Source: CBDUVZ01 sp965370805 (lineage in GTDB: Bacteria; Hydrothermota; Tepidihabitantia; Tepidihabitantales; Tepidihabitantaceae). Taken from it: a DNA stretch of 28,178 bases. The notes under the pieces were generated by a model. That model was not told where the DNA came from and ran no database searches. It was given only the letters and a program-made list of their open reading frames with translations. Both the position numbers and the translations under genes were made by a program. This document shows, piece by piece, positions 6,070 through 13,727 of the stretch; within the stretch, counting starts at the first letter, position 1, and each line of letters starts with the position of its first letter. The stretch lies in NCBI GenBank assembly GCA_965370805.1, contig CBDUVZ010000026.1:1-28178 (forward strand). The letters run 5' to 3'.

Positions 6070-8340
6070 GTGACGGTATTGAGGAATGTTAGCCTGCTGT
6101 TTGCTATCTGGGCTCTGTCAGCAGTCCACGCTGCGACTCAGGCCTATGACGTTGAGCCAACAGCGTGCAATAGCGCCTGGTCGCCACGATGGACGCATGT
6201 CGGCCAGGCGTTTGTGGCCAACGTCGACAGCATCTACCGTATTGAATTTTTCCACGGCGTGTCCAGTTCCGAGGGCCAGTACGTATTCGAACTGCGAGAG
6301 AAGGTGAGCGATCAGTTCGTGTGCAGAGGTCGAAGCGACGTCCCGGGCAGGGGCTGGCAGTGGGTGAAGTGCAGCACGTTCACCGGGAACCTCCGATTCA
6401 CAAAGGGCAAGGAGTACTTGCTGAAGGTCAGCCACAGCAGCGGTGATTCGGTGAACTTCGTGTATCGAACCGACAATCCGTATCCGAAGTACGGCCAGAT
6501 CGAAGTCGGCGGTGGTGGCTGGGGCCAGTCCGAGTCGGTTGAGAACTGCGATCTGGTCGGCCGGATAGTCGGGCAGATGGATGTTGTGGATTCGACGTAT
6601 TGGGGTGTGAACCCTGGGTTCCCGGCAGACAAGAACAACGCTACCCTCAAGAGCAACTGGGCCAGCCACGCCTGCTCACTGGGCTTCCGCCACGTACGTT
6701 TCGGACCCGCCTGGCGCTGGGTCTACCCGCGCCCCGGCGAGTTCGACTTCGCGGGATATGACACCGAGTATTGCTACATCGAATCACTGGGCTGCGAGAT
6801 ACTGGGGTTGCTCTTCACATGTCAATGCTCTTCGTGGGCCAGTTCTTACTTTGACAGCATCAGGATTCAAGGCCAAACCGTTGATACGTTCTGGAGCGCG
6901 ACCTGTCCACCGCGCAACCTGTACGCGGACATCGACAGCGACACTAACTACTGGGCGCGGTACGTGGAGTCGGTTGTCGGGCACTACTCGGACATCCATA
7001 CGTGGGAGGTCTGGAACGAAATTAACGATACCTGCACAAGCGCGGTTCTCGGCGTGAAGGGATGGTGGAAACGGCCTAACGTCTTCTATGATACCCTTTC
7101 CGTTGGGCTCCGGCCCCTTTGCCGACTGTATCTGCGGCTATGTGTGGTGGCCGACTCAATCATCAGGCACCGTGTTGGCGGTCACGAAGACGACATGGTT
7201 ATCGTCGGGTCACTGCATCAAGTCAACAAGGAATGGCCCGAAGGTGGCCTGGTGAGCGGAAAGGCTTTTCTGGGCACCCTCTTCGACATCGCGCTTCAGG
7301 AACAGCAGTTGGGTGTGTTCTGGGATGGAGTGTCCGTGCATCCCTACCAGTACGGGCAGCCGTTCAACCCTGTGCGGTTCAAGGCGGACGCCGAGACCCT
7401 GCGCAGGATCATGAGGCAGAATGATGACTACGGGCAACTGTGGATAACTGAGTTAGGCTGGCATCTGGATACTTTGGATCTGGAGAACTCCAGGATTCGG
7501 CAGGCCAACGGGGCGTGCGAGGCATACGTGAGTGCGAAGGCCAGCGAGGCCATTCCAGCCGGGGGGTACGACCGGCTCTGTTGGTACTCGTTCGGTGACT
7601 GTGGTACTGGAGCGGACAGCGCTGGTCTCATTACAGACAGCTTCAGGGTGCGACGGAAATCCTTCTACAGCTACCAGCAGACGTGCAACCAGCTTACCGG
7701 CAAGCGTTTGAATCGGCGGGTGCTGCTGGGTGATGACGATGATGAGGATGTGCGGATCTACGAGTTTGAGGACCCGGACGACGGTGAGCGGATGTGGGTA
7801 TGCTGGAAGAACGGCGGCGCGGGCGGGGGTGCTGTGCCGGTTGCGATTCCGGTCAGGTCGGATGAGTTGGCGGCGGAGAGGCTTGCCTATGGTGCTGAGG
7901 TTCCGTCGTTCGGGGCGGCGCCGGACGATGACGGCTGGCTGCGGTTGGAACTGACTGAGCGGCCGGTGTTCGTGTGGGAGACCGGACCGGCCGAGCGGCC
8001 GGACCTGGTGGTAGATGAGGTTGAGGTGGTGCCGACTGAGCCGCTGGCAGGTGGAAGCCTGACGATTCGTGCCCGGGTCCGCAATATCGGCAACCGGGCG
8101 ACGGCGGCGGGCTCGCCGACCGAGGTGCGCTTCATGCTCAACGGCGATTCGGTCGGAATCGATGGGTCCTTCCAAACGGTAGAGCCGGGTGAGACGTTGG
8201 AGTTCGAGATGGTTTTGGCCCCGGTTCCGTCCGCGGCTTCGGGTCCGGGCTTGGTTTCAGTCATGGTGAATCCCGACCGGCATTGCGTCGAGCTTGAGAC
8301 CGGGAACAACGTCGGGTATTTCCGGGTCCTTGTCCGGTAG
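6070..8340 (+). CDS. Secreted clan GH-A glycoside hydrolase with CARDB domain
   Basis: A 756-residue exported protein. Residues 1-22 form a signal peptide ending in VHA. Residues about 23-165 are a beta-rich region that may be a carbohydrate-binding jelly roll. A TIM-barrel catalytic domain spans roughly 170-560: WEVWNEIND provides the acid/base Glu317, and LWITELGWH provides the likely nucleophile Glu461, the clan GH-A pattern. Residues about 643-756 (PDLVVDEVEVVPTEPL to the end) are a CARDB-type Ig-like domain. The family is nearest in style to GH39 or GH5 but was not assigned. GTG 6070 is the only start that gives the signal peptide, and it lies at the predicted transcript start. Its position beside glycosyltransferases and a Wzi protein suggests trimming of a surface polysaccharide. 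Confidence 0.82.
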   Translation: MTVLRNVSLLFAIWALSAVHAATQAYDVEPTACNSAWSPRWTHVGQAFVANVDSIYRIEFFHGVSSSEGQYVFELREKVSDQFVCRGRSDVPGRGWQWVKCSTFTGNLRFTKGKEYLLKVSHSSGDSVNFVYRTDNPYPKYGQIEVGGGGWGQSESVENCDLVGRIVGQMDVVDSTYWGVNPGFPADKNNATLKSNWASHACSLGFRHVRFGPAWRWVYPRPGEFDFAGYDTEYCYIESLGCEILGLLFTCQCSSWASSYFDSIRIQGQTVDTFWSATCPPRNLYADIDSDTNYWARYVESVVGHYSDIHTWEVWNEINDTCTSAVLGVKGWWKRPNVFYDTLSVGLRPLCRLYLRLCVVADSIIRHRVGGHEDDMVIVGSLHQVNKEWPEGGLVSGKAFLGTLFDIALQEQQLGVFWDGVSVHPYQYGQPFNPVRFKADAETLRRIMRQNDDYGQLWITELGWHLDTLDLENSRIRQANGACEAYVSAKASEAIPAGGYDRLCWYSFGDCGTGADSAGLITDSFRVRRKSFYSYQQTCNQLTGKRLNRRVLLGDDDDEDVRIYEFEDPDDGERMWVCWKNGGAGGGAVPVAIPVRSDELAAERLAYGAEVPSFGAAPDDDGWLRLELTERPVFVWETGPAERPDLVVDEVEVVPTEPLAGGSLTIRARVRNIGNRATAAGSPTEVRFMLNGDSVGIDGSFQTVEPGETLEFEMVLAPVPSAASGPGLVSVMVNPDRHCVELETGNNVGYFRVLVR

Positions 8341-8357
8341 CATTTCTCCAATTCAAT

Positions 8358-8397
8358 CGGTTCGCAGGCAGGGAAACCAGGTTCCGGGCGCGAACCG
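8358..8397. promoter_or_regulatory. Inverted repeat just upstream of the Wzi promoter
   Basis: CGGTTCGC (8358-8365) and GCGAACCG (8390-8397) are perfect 8-bp inverted arms separated by 24 bases. They end one base before the -35 box. No T-tract follows, so an operator or weak hairpin is likelier than an intrinsic terminator. Confidence 0.35.
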
Positions 8398-8398
8398 C

Positions 8399-8426
8399 TT
8401 GACACAGGCTTTTCCTTCCTGATACT
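8399..8426 (+). promoter_or_regulatory. Promoter of the Wzi-family gene
   Basis: TTGACA (8399-8404), a 16-bp spacer and GATACT (8421-8426). The -10 box keeps the A at position 2 and the T at position 6. Predicted start near 8433. Confidence 0.5.
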
Positions 8427-8476
8427 TGCGGAGTGAGTACCGGCAGAAGATGTCCGACACTTGGCGACCTGAGGCA

Positions 8477-10036
8477 ATGAACGTACTGCGGTCCTTCTGT
8501 GTTGTGCTGCTGGCAGGGATGGCTGCGGCCGCCAGTCTCGAGAACCTCCCGACCGATTCCTGGGTATACGATGATCTGGATCTGCTCAAGACGTCCGGGC
8601 TCATCCACGCGATGCCTTCCACCAGCCGTCCGTGGACCAGGGCCGAGGCTGTTGTCCTGGTGGCGGAGGCGGATTCAATCGCCCGGTTGCGAAGCCCGGG
8701 TCCGGCACAGCGGGCCGCACTCGGCCGGCTGCGGAGTGAGTTCGGCGGCGAGTTGCCCGAACTGGTTGAGGATGTCGGAGCGCGGCGGCCGGTCGTCAAC
8801 CTGGCCGTGCCCGGAGTCGAGAACGGTTTCATGCGTGCGGATTTCTTCACGCGGGCCGGGCTCACCCGGAAGCAGCAGTCGGCTTCAATCGGTGCAGTCC
8901 TGTCGAACCGCCCCGGAGATGTGTTTGCGTTCTACGAGCGGGGAGAGTTCACCATGTTCCGGCCTGACACGGTCGATATCACCGATTCGGCAGGTACCCA
9001 CGTTCCCGGGTCGAGAACGCATTCCTGGATGGAGTTGGCGACCCTCGAAGTCGAGCATGCCTACCTGGCGTTCAAGATACCGTGGCTCAGGCTTGAGGTC
9101 GGCCGGGATGCGTTCTTCTGGGGTCCGGGTCATGTGAGTTCCTGCATGTTGAGTGACAATGCTCCGGCTCTGGACCATATCCAGTTGTCTGCTTCATACC
9201 GCAACTTCAAGTTCCTGGGTCTCACTTCATACCTTTCGCGCTGGGGACTGAAGCACCGGTTCCTGTCGGCCCAGCGTCTTGAGGTGTCGCTGTGGCACCG
9301 GGTGACACTGGGCGGGGCGCTGATGAGCGTCTATTCCTGGGATTCGCTGCAGACGAGGTCGTTCTTCGGGATGATGAATCCACTGATACCAGTCTACCTG
9401 GAGGTAGCCGGCTCGGGACATGACGACAACCTCCTGGTTGGTTGGGACGCGGCCGTCTACCTGCCGCAAACCAGGGTGTACGGTCAGCTCTTCGTTGATA
9501 ACTTCGAGTTCCTTGAGCGGGAATCGAAGCCGTGCAACGCGCTGGCGTGGCAGGCGGGTTTTCACTGGGCGCCGATGTTGCCCGTCCAGGTCCGGGCGGA
9601 GTATGTCCGCATCACCGCCTTCACCTACTATCACCGTATCTATCACATCATGTACGAGAACTACGGGGTTCCCCTGGGCCACGAGCTGGGCCCGGATGCG
9701 GACCAGTTCTTCGTTTCCACCACTGCGACCCTCGGCCCGGGGCTTGAGTTGCAGCTTCGGGCGGACCATACCAGGCGCGGCTACTACAACCGGGGTGATT
9801 TTGAGCAGAAGACCTGGCACGCCGGACAGAACTTGCCCGGCCGGTTTCCGGCGGAAGAACACGGCGAGGAGGTCGAGCGTACAGTCCGGGGGGAATTAGG
9901 AGTCGGCGCCTGGGTCGGGCGTGACCTTCACCTTGTCGGTACCGTGGGCTACTGGATGAGTTCCAACTACGAGGGAGTGCCCGACGCGGAAGCAAACGGT
10001 TGGGATTTCTCGCTGGGGTTGGAATACCGGTACTAG
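8477..10036 (+). CDS. Capsule assembly Wzi-family outer-membrane protein
   Basis: A 519-residue protein with a signal peptide (MNVLRSFCVVLLAGMAAAAS), an N-terminal helical segment resembling an S-layer-homology-like unit (TDSWVYDDLDLLKTSGLI, SRPWTRAEAVVLV), then a long beta-barrel with the Wzi-type features VGRDAFFWGPG and MNPLIPVYLEV and the C-terminal strand LGLEYRY. Wzi proteins sit in the outer membrane and anchor or help assemble surface polysaccharide. I chose ATG 8477 because the signal peptide starts there and GAGG lies upstream; ATG 8450 is the alternative, while the open frame beginning at 8426 overlaps the -10 box. It probably works with the glycosyltransferases and glycosidase nearby. 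Confidence 0.82.
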   Translation: MNVLRSFCVVLLAGMAAAASLENLPTDSWVYDDLDLLKTSGLIHAMPSTSRPWTRAEAVVLVAEADSIARLRSPGPAQRAALGRLRSEFGGELPELVEDVGARRPVVNLAVPGVENGFMRADFFTRAGLTRKQQSASIGAVLSNRPGDVFAFYERGEFTMFRPDTVDITDSAGTHVPGSRTHSWMELATLEVEHAYLAFKIPWLRLEVGRDAFFWGPGHVSSCMLSDNAPALDHIQLSASYRNFKFLGLTSYLSRWGLKHRFLSAQRLEVSLWHRVTLGGALMSVYSWDSLQTRSFFGMMNPLIPVYLEVAGSGHDDNLLVGWDAAVYLPQTRVYGQLFVDNFEFLERESKPCNALAWQAGFHWAPMLPVQVRAEYVRITAFTYYHRIYHIMYENYGVPLGHELGPDADQFFVSTTATLGPGLELQLRADHTRRGYYNRGDFEQKTWHAGQNLPGRFPAEEHGEEVERTVRGELGVGAWVGRDLHLVGTVGYWMSSNYEGVPDAEANGWDFSLGLEYRY

Positions 10037-10058
10037 ATGAGCGCCACGCAGTAGCCGG

Positions 10059-12023
10059 CTACTTTCTCTTTTCCCAGCGGGTCAGTTCTTTCTCAGCCCG
10101 CTTGAGGGCAGAAGCCTGCCGCTTGAGCAGTTTCTCGAAATACTCGCGGCGTCGCGCGAGTTCCTGCTGGGCATGGACCCGTCTGGTGATGTCGCAGGCG
10201 ATATCAAGGATGCCGGTTGTCCGGCCCGCTGAGTCGTGCAGCGGGCACTTGAGAATACGGTACCAGGCCGCCCGAGGGCTTACCATGTCCGGCAAGGCGA
10301 GTTCGACTTCAACCGCAGCATTTTCCTCAACTACTCTGAGGTCATGGGAATTGAGCAGGCCGGCGACAGTCGGCTTCAGGACGTCCTGGTCGGTTTTCCC
10401 CACGATGCCGTCCTTTTCCTTGAGGCCCATCATCCGGAGTGCAGCGGTATTCGCCTGCGTGTACCGCAGTTCGCGGTCCTTGATTGAAACCGCGAGTCCG
10501 GGAGCATCCAGGATCGTCCTGAGCTTGCCATCCGCGTCCTGCCAGGCCTGCTCGGTTTTCTTGTGGGGCGTGATGTTCTGAATTATCAGGAGCAGGCCGG
10601 AGTCGAAACGGTAGCTGGTGATGCTGAACCAGCCGGCGAGTCGCTCGCGGCCATCGTCGTACAGACCTTCGTGCCGGAGAACCTTGCCCTCGGCCAGCGT
10701 TTTCCTGAGCACGGGAAGAAAGCCTGCCCGTGCGAACTCCGGGTAGACCTCAAGTACGGGTTTGCCTACCGCTTCCCGGGCCGGGATGCGGGTCTCTTCT
10801 GCTGCGCCTTCGCTCCAGTGGGTGATGACCAGGTTTCGGTCCAGCGTGACGATGCCGTCGGCGGCGCTGGTCAGGAGGGTTTCGATGTCGGCCTGTTTCC
10901 GTTTGAGAGTCTGCTCGGTGTTCAGCAGGTGGGTGATATCAAGCGCGATGCAGTCGAGCATCTTCTTCCCTGCGGTCGAACTGATCGAACCACGGGATTC
11001 CACCCAGTGCGTCTGGCTTGAATCTTTGTTGATTACCCGGAAACGGTATTCATCGGGATACCTGCCGTCTTTACGGATCTGTGCTTCAGTCTGTCTTACC
11101 CGTTCAATGTCGTCGGGGTGGATCCGGGCGAAGAAGGCGGACGGGTCGGTCAGGACGGTTTCGGCGGACAGGCCCCAGATGGTCTGAATCGAGGGACTGG
11201 CCGCCAGGATATGGCCGTCTTCGCTGAACCGGAGCACGACGTAGCCCCGCGCTCCCTGGACGAAAGAACGGTGCCGGTCCTCACTTTCCCGGAGGGCCTG
11301 TTCGATCTTGCGCCGGCGGAATTCTATCTCGCGGGCATCCCCGGAGACCGGAACCTCGGGAGTGCCGGCCGGCGGCGGTTGGCTCTTCGCTTTCTGCAGC
11401 TCCTTTTCGTTCTGCTTCAGTTCGGTGATGTCCTCGTGCATCACGGCGACGTGCGATACTTCGCCTTCGGCACTGAAGAGAGGGAAGACCGTGGCGCGGA
11501 AGCAGACTTTCCTGCCCGGGATACCGGGCAGGCCGATCTCGGTCGGATCGTACCAGACGGGCGGTGTTTCCACCCGGGTGCCGGCCATAACCCGTTTGAG
11601 TTGAGGTGTGAGCAGTCCGGCTCGTTTCAGGCCGCGGTCATCGAGCAGCGAGAGCCCCGGCGGAGGGACTTTGCCCAGCAGCCGCTCGGCTGACTTGTTG
11701 CTTTTGATGAGCCTCCCCTTGACATCGTAGATCTCAATACTCACAGGACTGGCGTCAATGAAGCTATCGAAGACGGCGCTGGCTCTGTCTTCGGCCCGTT
11801 TCCGTTCCGCTTCCTCGAAAGCGGCCTGCTGTTCCCATTCCTTGCGGGGGTCCCGGCCGCGCAGCAGGATTCCAACTGCAAACGGCACCAGGCAGGCGAT
11901 GGCGACCGACCAGACTTGCGCGTTGTGTGCTGTCAGCACCATCCCGAAAACAAGGAGTAGAGCGAAGCCGAACAGAATCAGCAGGAGAATCGGCCGGGGA
12001 AGTGACGCAGGGTGGGTTTTCAT
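10059..12023 (-). CDS. Membrane-anchored multi-PAS sensor protein without an output domain
   Basis: A 654-residue protein. Two membrane helices (about residues 11-31 and 37-53) are followed by a short coiled coil and about four PAS domains: about 80-200 (FIDASPVSIEIYDVKGRL, C-terminal part MHEDITELKQNEKEL), 245-370 (YRFRVINKDSSQTHWVESRG), 380-490 (SAADGIVTLDRNLVITHWSEGA) and 495-620 (ILDAPGLAVSIKDRELRYTQANTAAL). It ends in a basic coiled coil (ARRREYFEKLLKRQASAL...). PAS domains bind small ligands or cofactors and pass signals. No histidine-kinase, GGDEF, EAL, PP2C or helix-turn-helix domain follows, and the stop is followed closely by a convergent gene end, so the lack is not a window edge effect. 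ATG 12023 lies about 8 nt after its predicted transcript start. The partner is unknown. Confidence 0.85.
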   Translation of the reverse strand: MKTHPASLPRPILLLILFGFALLLVFGMVLTAHNAQVWSVAIACLVPFAVGILLRGRDPRKEWEQQAAFEEAERKRAEDRASAVFDSFIDASPVSIEIYDVKGRLIKSNKSAERLLGKVPPPGLSLLDDRGLKRAGLLTPQLKRVMAGTRVETPPVWYDPTEIGLPGIPGRKVCFRATVFPLFSAEGEVSHVAVMHEDITELKQNEKELQKAKSQPPPAGTPEVPVSGDAREIEFRRRKIEQALRESEDRHRSFVQGARGYVVLRFSEDGHILAASPSIQTIWGLSAETVLTDPSAFFARIHPDDIERVRQTEAQIRKDGRYPDEYRFRVINKDSSQTHWVESRGSISSTAGKKMLDCIALDITHLLNTEQTLKRKQADIETLLTSAADGIVTLDRNLVITHWSEGAAEETRIPAREAVGKPVLEVYPEFARAGFLPVLRKTLAEGKVLRHEGLYDDGRERLAGWFSITSYRFDSGLLLIIQNITPHKKTEQAWQDADGKLRTILDAPGLAVSIKDRELRYTQANTAALRMMGLKEKDGIVGKTDQDVLKPTVAGLLNSHDLRVVEENAAVEVELALPDMVSPRAAWYRILKCPLHDSAGRTTGILDIACDITRRVHAQQELARRREYFEKLLKRQASALKRAEKELTRWEKRK

Positions 12024-12038
12024 TGCGCGACAGCTACT

Positions 12039-12066
12039 AGGATATTGGGAGGACGCCTGACGTCAA
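12039..12066 (-). promoter_or_regulatory. Promoter of the multi-PAS gene
   Basis: On the minus strand TTGACG (12066-12061), a 16-bp spacer and TATCCT (12044-12039). The predicted start lies about 8 nt before ATG 12023, and no ribosome-binding site is visible. Confidence 0.6.
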
Positions 12067-12102
12067 GGTCTGCACAGGACCCGAAAGCCGACATAGGAGC
12101 GA

Positions 12103-12172
12103 AAACCACTGATAAACACAGATGGATGCAGGCAGAGAGGAAATGGGAAGTGCAATAGCAATCTGTGGTTCT
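12103..12172. repeat. Short interspersed repeat with inverted ends
   Basis: It begins AAACCACTGATAAACACAG and ends AATCTGTGGTT, so its ends are inverted copies (AACCAC / GTGGTT, plus ACAGAT / ATCTGT). From memory, similar text recurs between genes in many environmental bacterial genomes. It lies between the multi-PAS gene and the tRNA. Confidence 0.45.
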
Positions 12173-12193
12173 ATTCCGCTTCTTGGGCAAGAG

Positions 12194-12267
12194 AGCCGGC
12201 GGTCGGAATTGAACCGACGACCTGCTGTTTACGAAACAGCTGCTCTGGCCAACTGAGCTACGCCGGC
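12194..12267 (-). tRNA. tRNA-Thr (anticodon CGU)
   Basis: A 74-nt cloverleaf on the minus strand. The acceptor arms GCCGGCG and CGCCGGC pair perfectly. The D-arm is GCTC/GAGC. The anticodon arm is GCTGT/ACAGC with loop TTCGTAA, which gives anticodon CGT reading ACG threonine codons. The T-arm is GTCGG/CCGAC with loop TTCAATT. The discriminator base is U and CCA is not encoded. The position-8 T and the 5-base variable loop are normal. Confidence 0.96.
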
Positions 12268-12276
12268 AGACGCCGG

Positions 12277-12304
12277 ATTCTACCGTCCGGTCAACGGGAG
12301 TCAA
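12277..12304 (-). promoter_or_regulatory. Promoter of tRNA-Thr
   Basis: On the minus strand TTGACT (12304-12299), a 16-bp spacer and TAGAAT (12282-12277). The predicted start falls 2-3 nt before the mature tRNA 5' end. This is the firmest promoter in the window, because the RNA product fixes the position. Confidence 0.75.
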
Positions 12305-12315
12305 GCCGTCCGGCC

Positions 12316-12343
12316 TTGCAGTATGGGCGTGCGCTGCTACAAT
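12316..12343 (+). promoter_or_regulatory. Promoter of the zinc-ribbon protein gene
   Basis: TTGCAG (12316-12321), a 16-bp spacer and TACAAT (12338-12343). The predicted start (about 12350) lies at ATG 12353, suggesting a leaderless transcript. It is divergent from the tRNA promoter. Confidence 0.45.
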
Positions 12344-12352
12344 TGTCCACTG

Positions 12353-13009
12353 ATGGCCACTGTCAAAGTCAAGCGGGCCAATGGGTACTACTGTTTCCAC
12401 TGCAACGCGACCGTGGACGGGGACGCGGACAAGTGTCCCGGATGCGGGCGGGCTTTTTCGGAGCAGGAAAGAAAAAACGGGGGTGTTCCTGTCCGGCTCG
12501 GCGAGCGCGTCCGTCTCGCGGCCAGGGGTCAGCGCCGCGGATACCGGGTCGCAATCATAGTCCTTCTCGCGGCAGTTGTGTTGCTGGTGATTCTCTTCCG
12601 ACCCGGGAAGGCCGTTGCCGTCCGCTCGGTGCTGCCCAGGCCGGCGATGGCCAGGCCGGAATACCGGGTAGCCGAGACCTGGGACCTGCCGGCCAGGGAC
12701 CTCGACAGACTCAGCATGGTGGCGCTGGTGCGGCCGGGAATGGGAGCGGACGGACTGCGGACAGTTCTGGACTGGACGCTCTATTCAGTTCTTGATGAGC
12801 ACAACCGGTCTGGAGACCGTTTCCTGCGGGTTGTCTGGGTCTACTTGCTGGAGGATTCGACCGCACGGAAGACGGACTGGCGAGCGATGGCAATCTGGGT
12901 TGATCCGAAACTGCCCGAGGCTCAGCGTCCGGCCGGCATCGGCGGCGATGCAATCAGAGAAGGGTCGATTGAGTACGATTTCACCAATTCGATTGCCACG
13001 CCGGAGTAG
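12353..13009 (+). CDS. Zinc-ribbon single-pass membrane protein of unknown function
   Basis: A 218-residue protein. An N-terminal zinc ribbon uses two CxxC pairs (YCFHC and KCPGC, residues about 13-36). A basic segment and one membrane helix follow (YRVAIIVLLAAVVLLVILF, about residues 64-82), with the remaining 135 residues beyond the membrane (GLRTVLDWTLYSVLDEHNR, FLRVVWVYLLEDS). The topology places the ribbon in the cytoplasm. ATG 12353 lies at the predicted transcript start and just before the ribbon; ATG 12323, which adds MGVRCYNCPL, would precede the -10 box. It is the first gene of a probable operon with two outer-membrane barrels. I recognise no named family for the distal domain. Confidence 0.7.
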   Translation: MATVKVKRANGYYCFHCNATVDGDADKCPGCGRAFSEQERKNGGVPVRLGERVRLAARGQRRGYRVAIIVLLAAVVLLVILFRPGKAVAVRSVLPRPAMARPEYRVAETWDLPARDLDRLSMVALVRPGMGADGLRTVLDWTLYSVLDEHNRSGDRFLRVVWVYLLEDSTARKTDWRAMAIWVDPKLPEAQRPAGIGGDAIREGSIEYDFTNSIATPE

Positions 13010-13060
13010 ATGTCTGTCGGCCGGGATGCGGGCTTTGGCGTGCAACAAGGAGGACTAGGC

Positions 13061-13720
13061 ATGAAATGTATCAGGGTCTGTGCACTCGTTGCCGTGACGG
13101 TTTCCTGCTGCTTCGGGTTCGGCGGGTTTTCGGCAACCGCTTCGTTTCCAGGCTTCGGAGGATTGAACCAGGACTTGACGGAGCTGAATCACACCTGGCA
13201 CGGAGCCGACAGTTTCGAGCACCGGGCGCCGCTCTGGTGGGTCGGCGGACACGGCGCCGCGTTTGTGGAAGACGTGACTGTCGGAGGGCGTGGCGCGGTT
13301 GCGTTTCGCAGTGTTGCCGCGGACTCACTCGGTTCGGAGTTCCTGGGGTTGACCGGCTTTGTTGAAGTCGGATACCGGTACGCGCCGGTCGACTACGCGT
13401 GGGTGCGGCCGTGCCTGGACCTCGGCGGGGGAGTCTGGACGCTTTTCGTCCACTCCCACGATTCCTTCAGCCAGCCCAACTTCAGCCGCTGGTATCTGGC
13501 CTGGACGATGGGCGCCGCGCCCGGGCTTGAGTTGATGGGACGGCTGCGCTACCGAAGCGACAACTACGTGGGGCTGTTCGTGAAGGGGAGCTATTTCCTT
13601 CCTTTCCACGGGCCGTCGTGGGGTGGGGATGACGATCCGCCGGAATTCAGCCTGAAGGGATTCAATCTCCATCTGGGGCTGCGGTTCGGCAAGATGCCGG
13701 TGCGGGCTTTCCGCATCTAA
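13061..13720 (+). CDS. Outer-membrane beta-barrel protein of unknown function
   Basis: A 219-residue exported protein. Its signal peptide is MKCIRVCALVAVTVSCCFGF, followed by glycine- and aromatic-rich beta strands (EVGYRYAPVDYAWVRPCLDLGGG, WYLAWTMGAAPGLELMGRLRY) and a last strand region GFNLHLGLRFGKMPVRAFRI. This resembles small 8-10-strand barrels. The start is fixed by AAGGAGG (13047-13053) 7 bases before ATG 13061. It lies 51 bp after the zinc-ribbon gene and 7 bp before the next barrel gene, so the three are probably cotranscribed. The function cannot be inferred. Confidence 0.7.
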   Translation: MKCIRVCALVAVTVSCCFGFGGFSATASFPGFGGLNQDLTELNHTWHGADSFEHRAPLWWVGGHGAAFVEDVTVGGRGAVAFRSVAADSLGSEFLGLTGFVEVGYRYAPVDYAWVRPCLDLGGGVWTLFVHSHDSFSQPNFSRWYLAWTMGAAPGLELMGRLRYRSDNYVGLFVKGSYFLPFHGPSWGGDDDPPEFSLKGFNLHLGLRFGKMPVRAFRI

Positions 13721-13727
13721 GCCGGGC

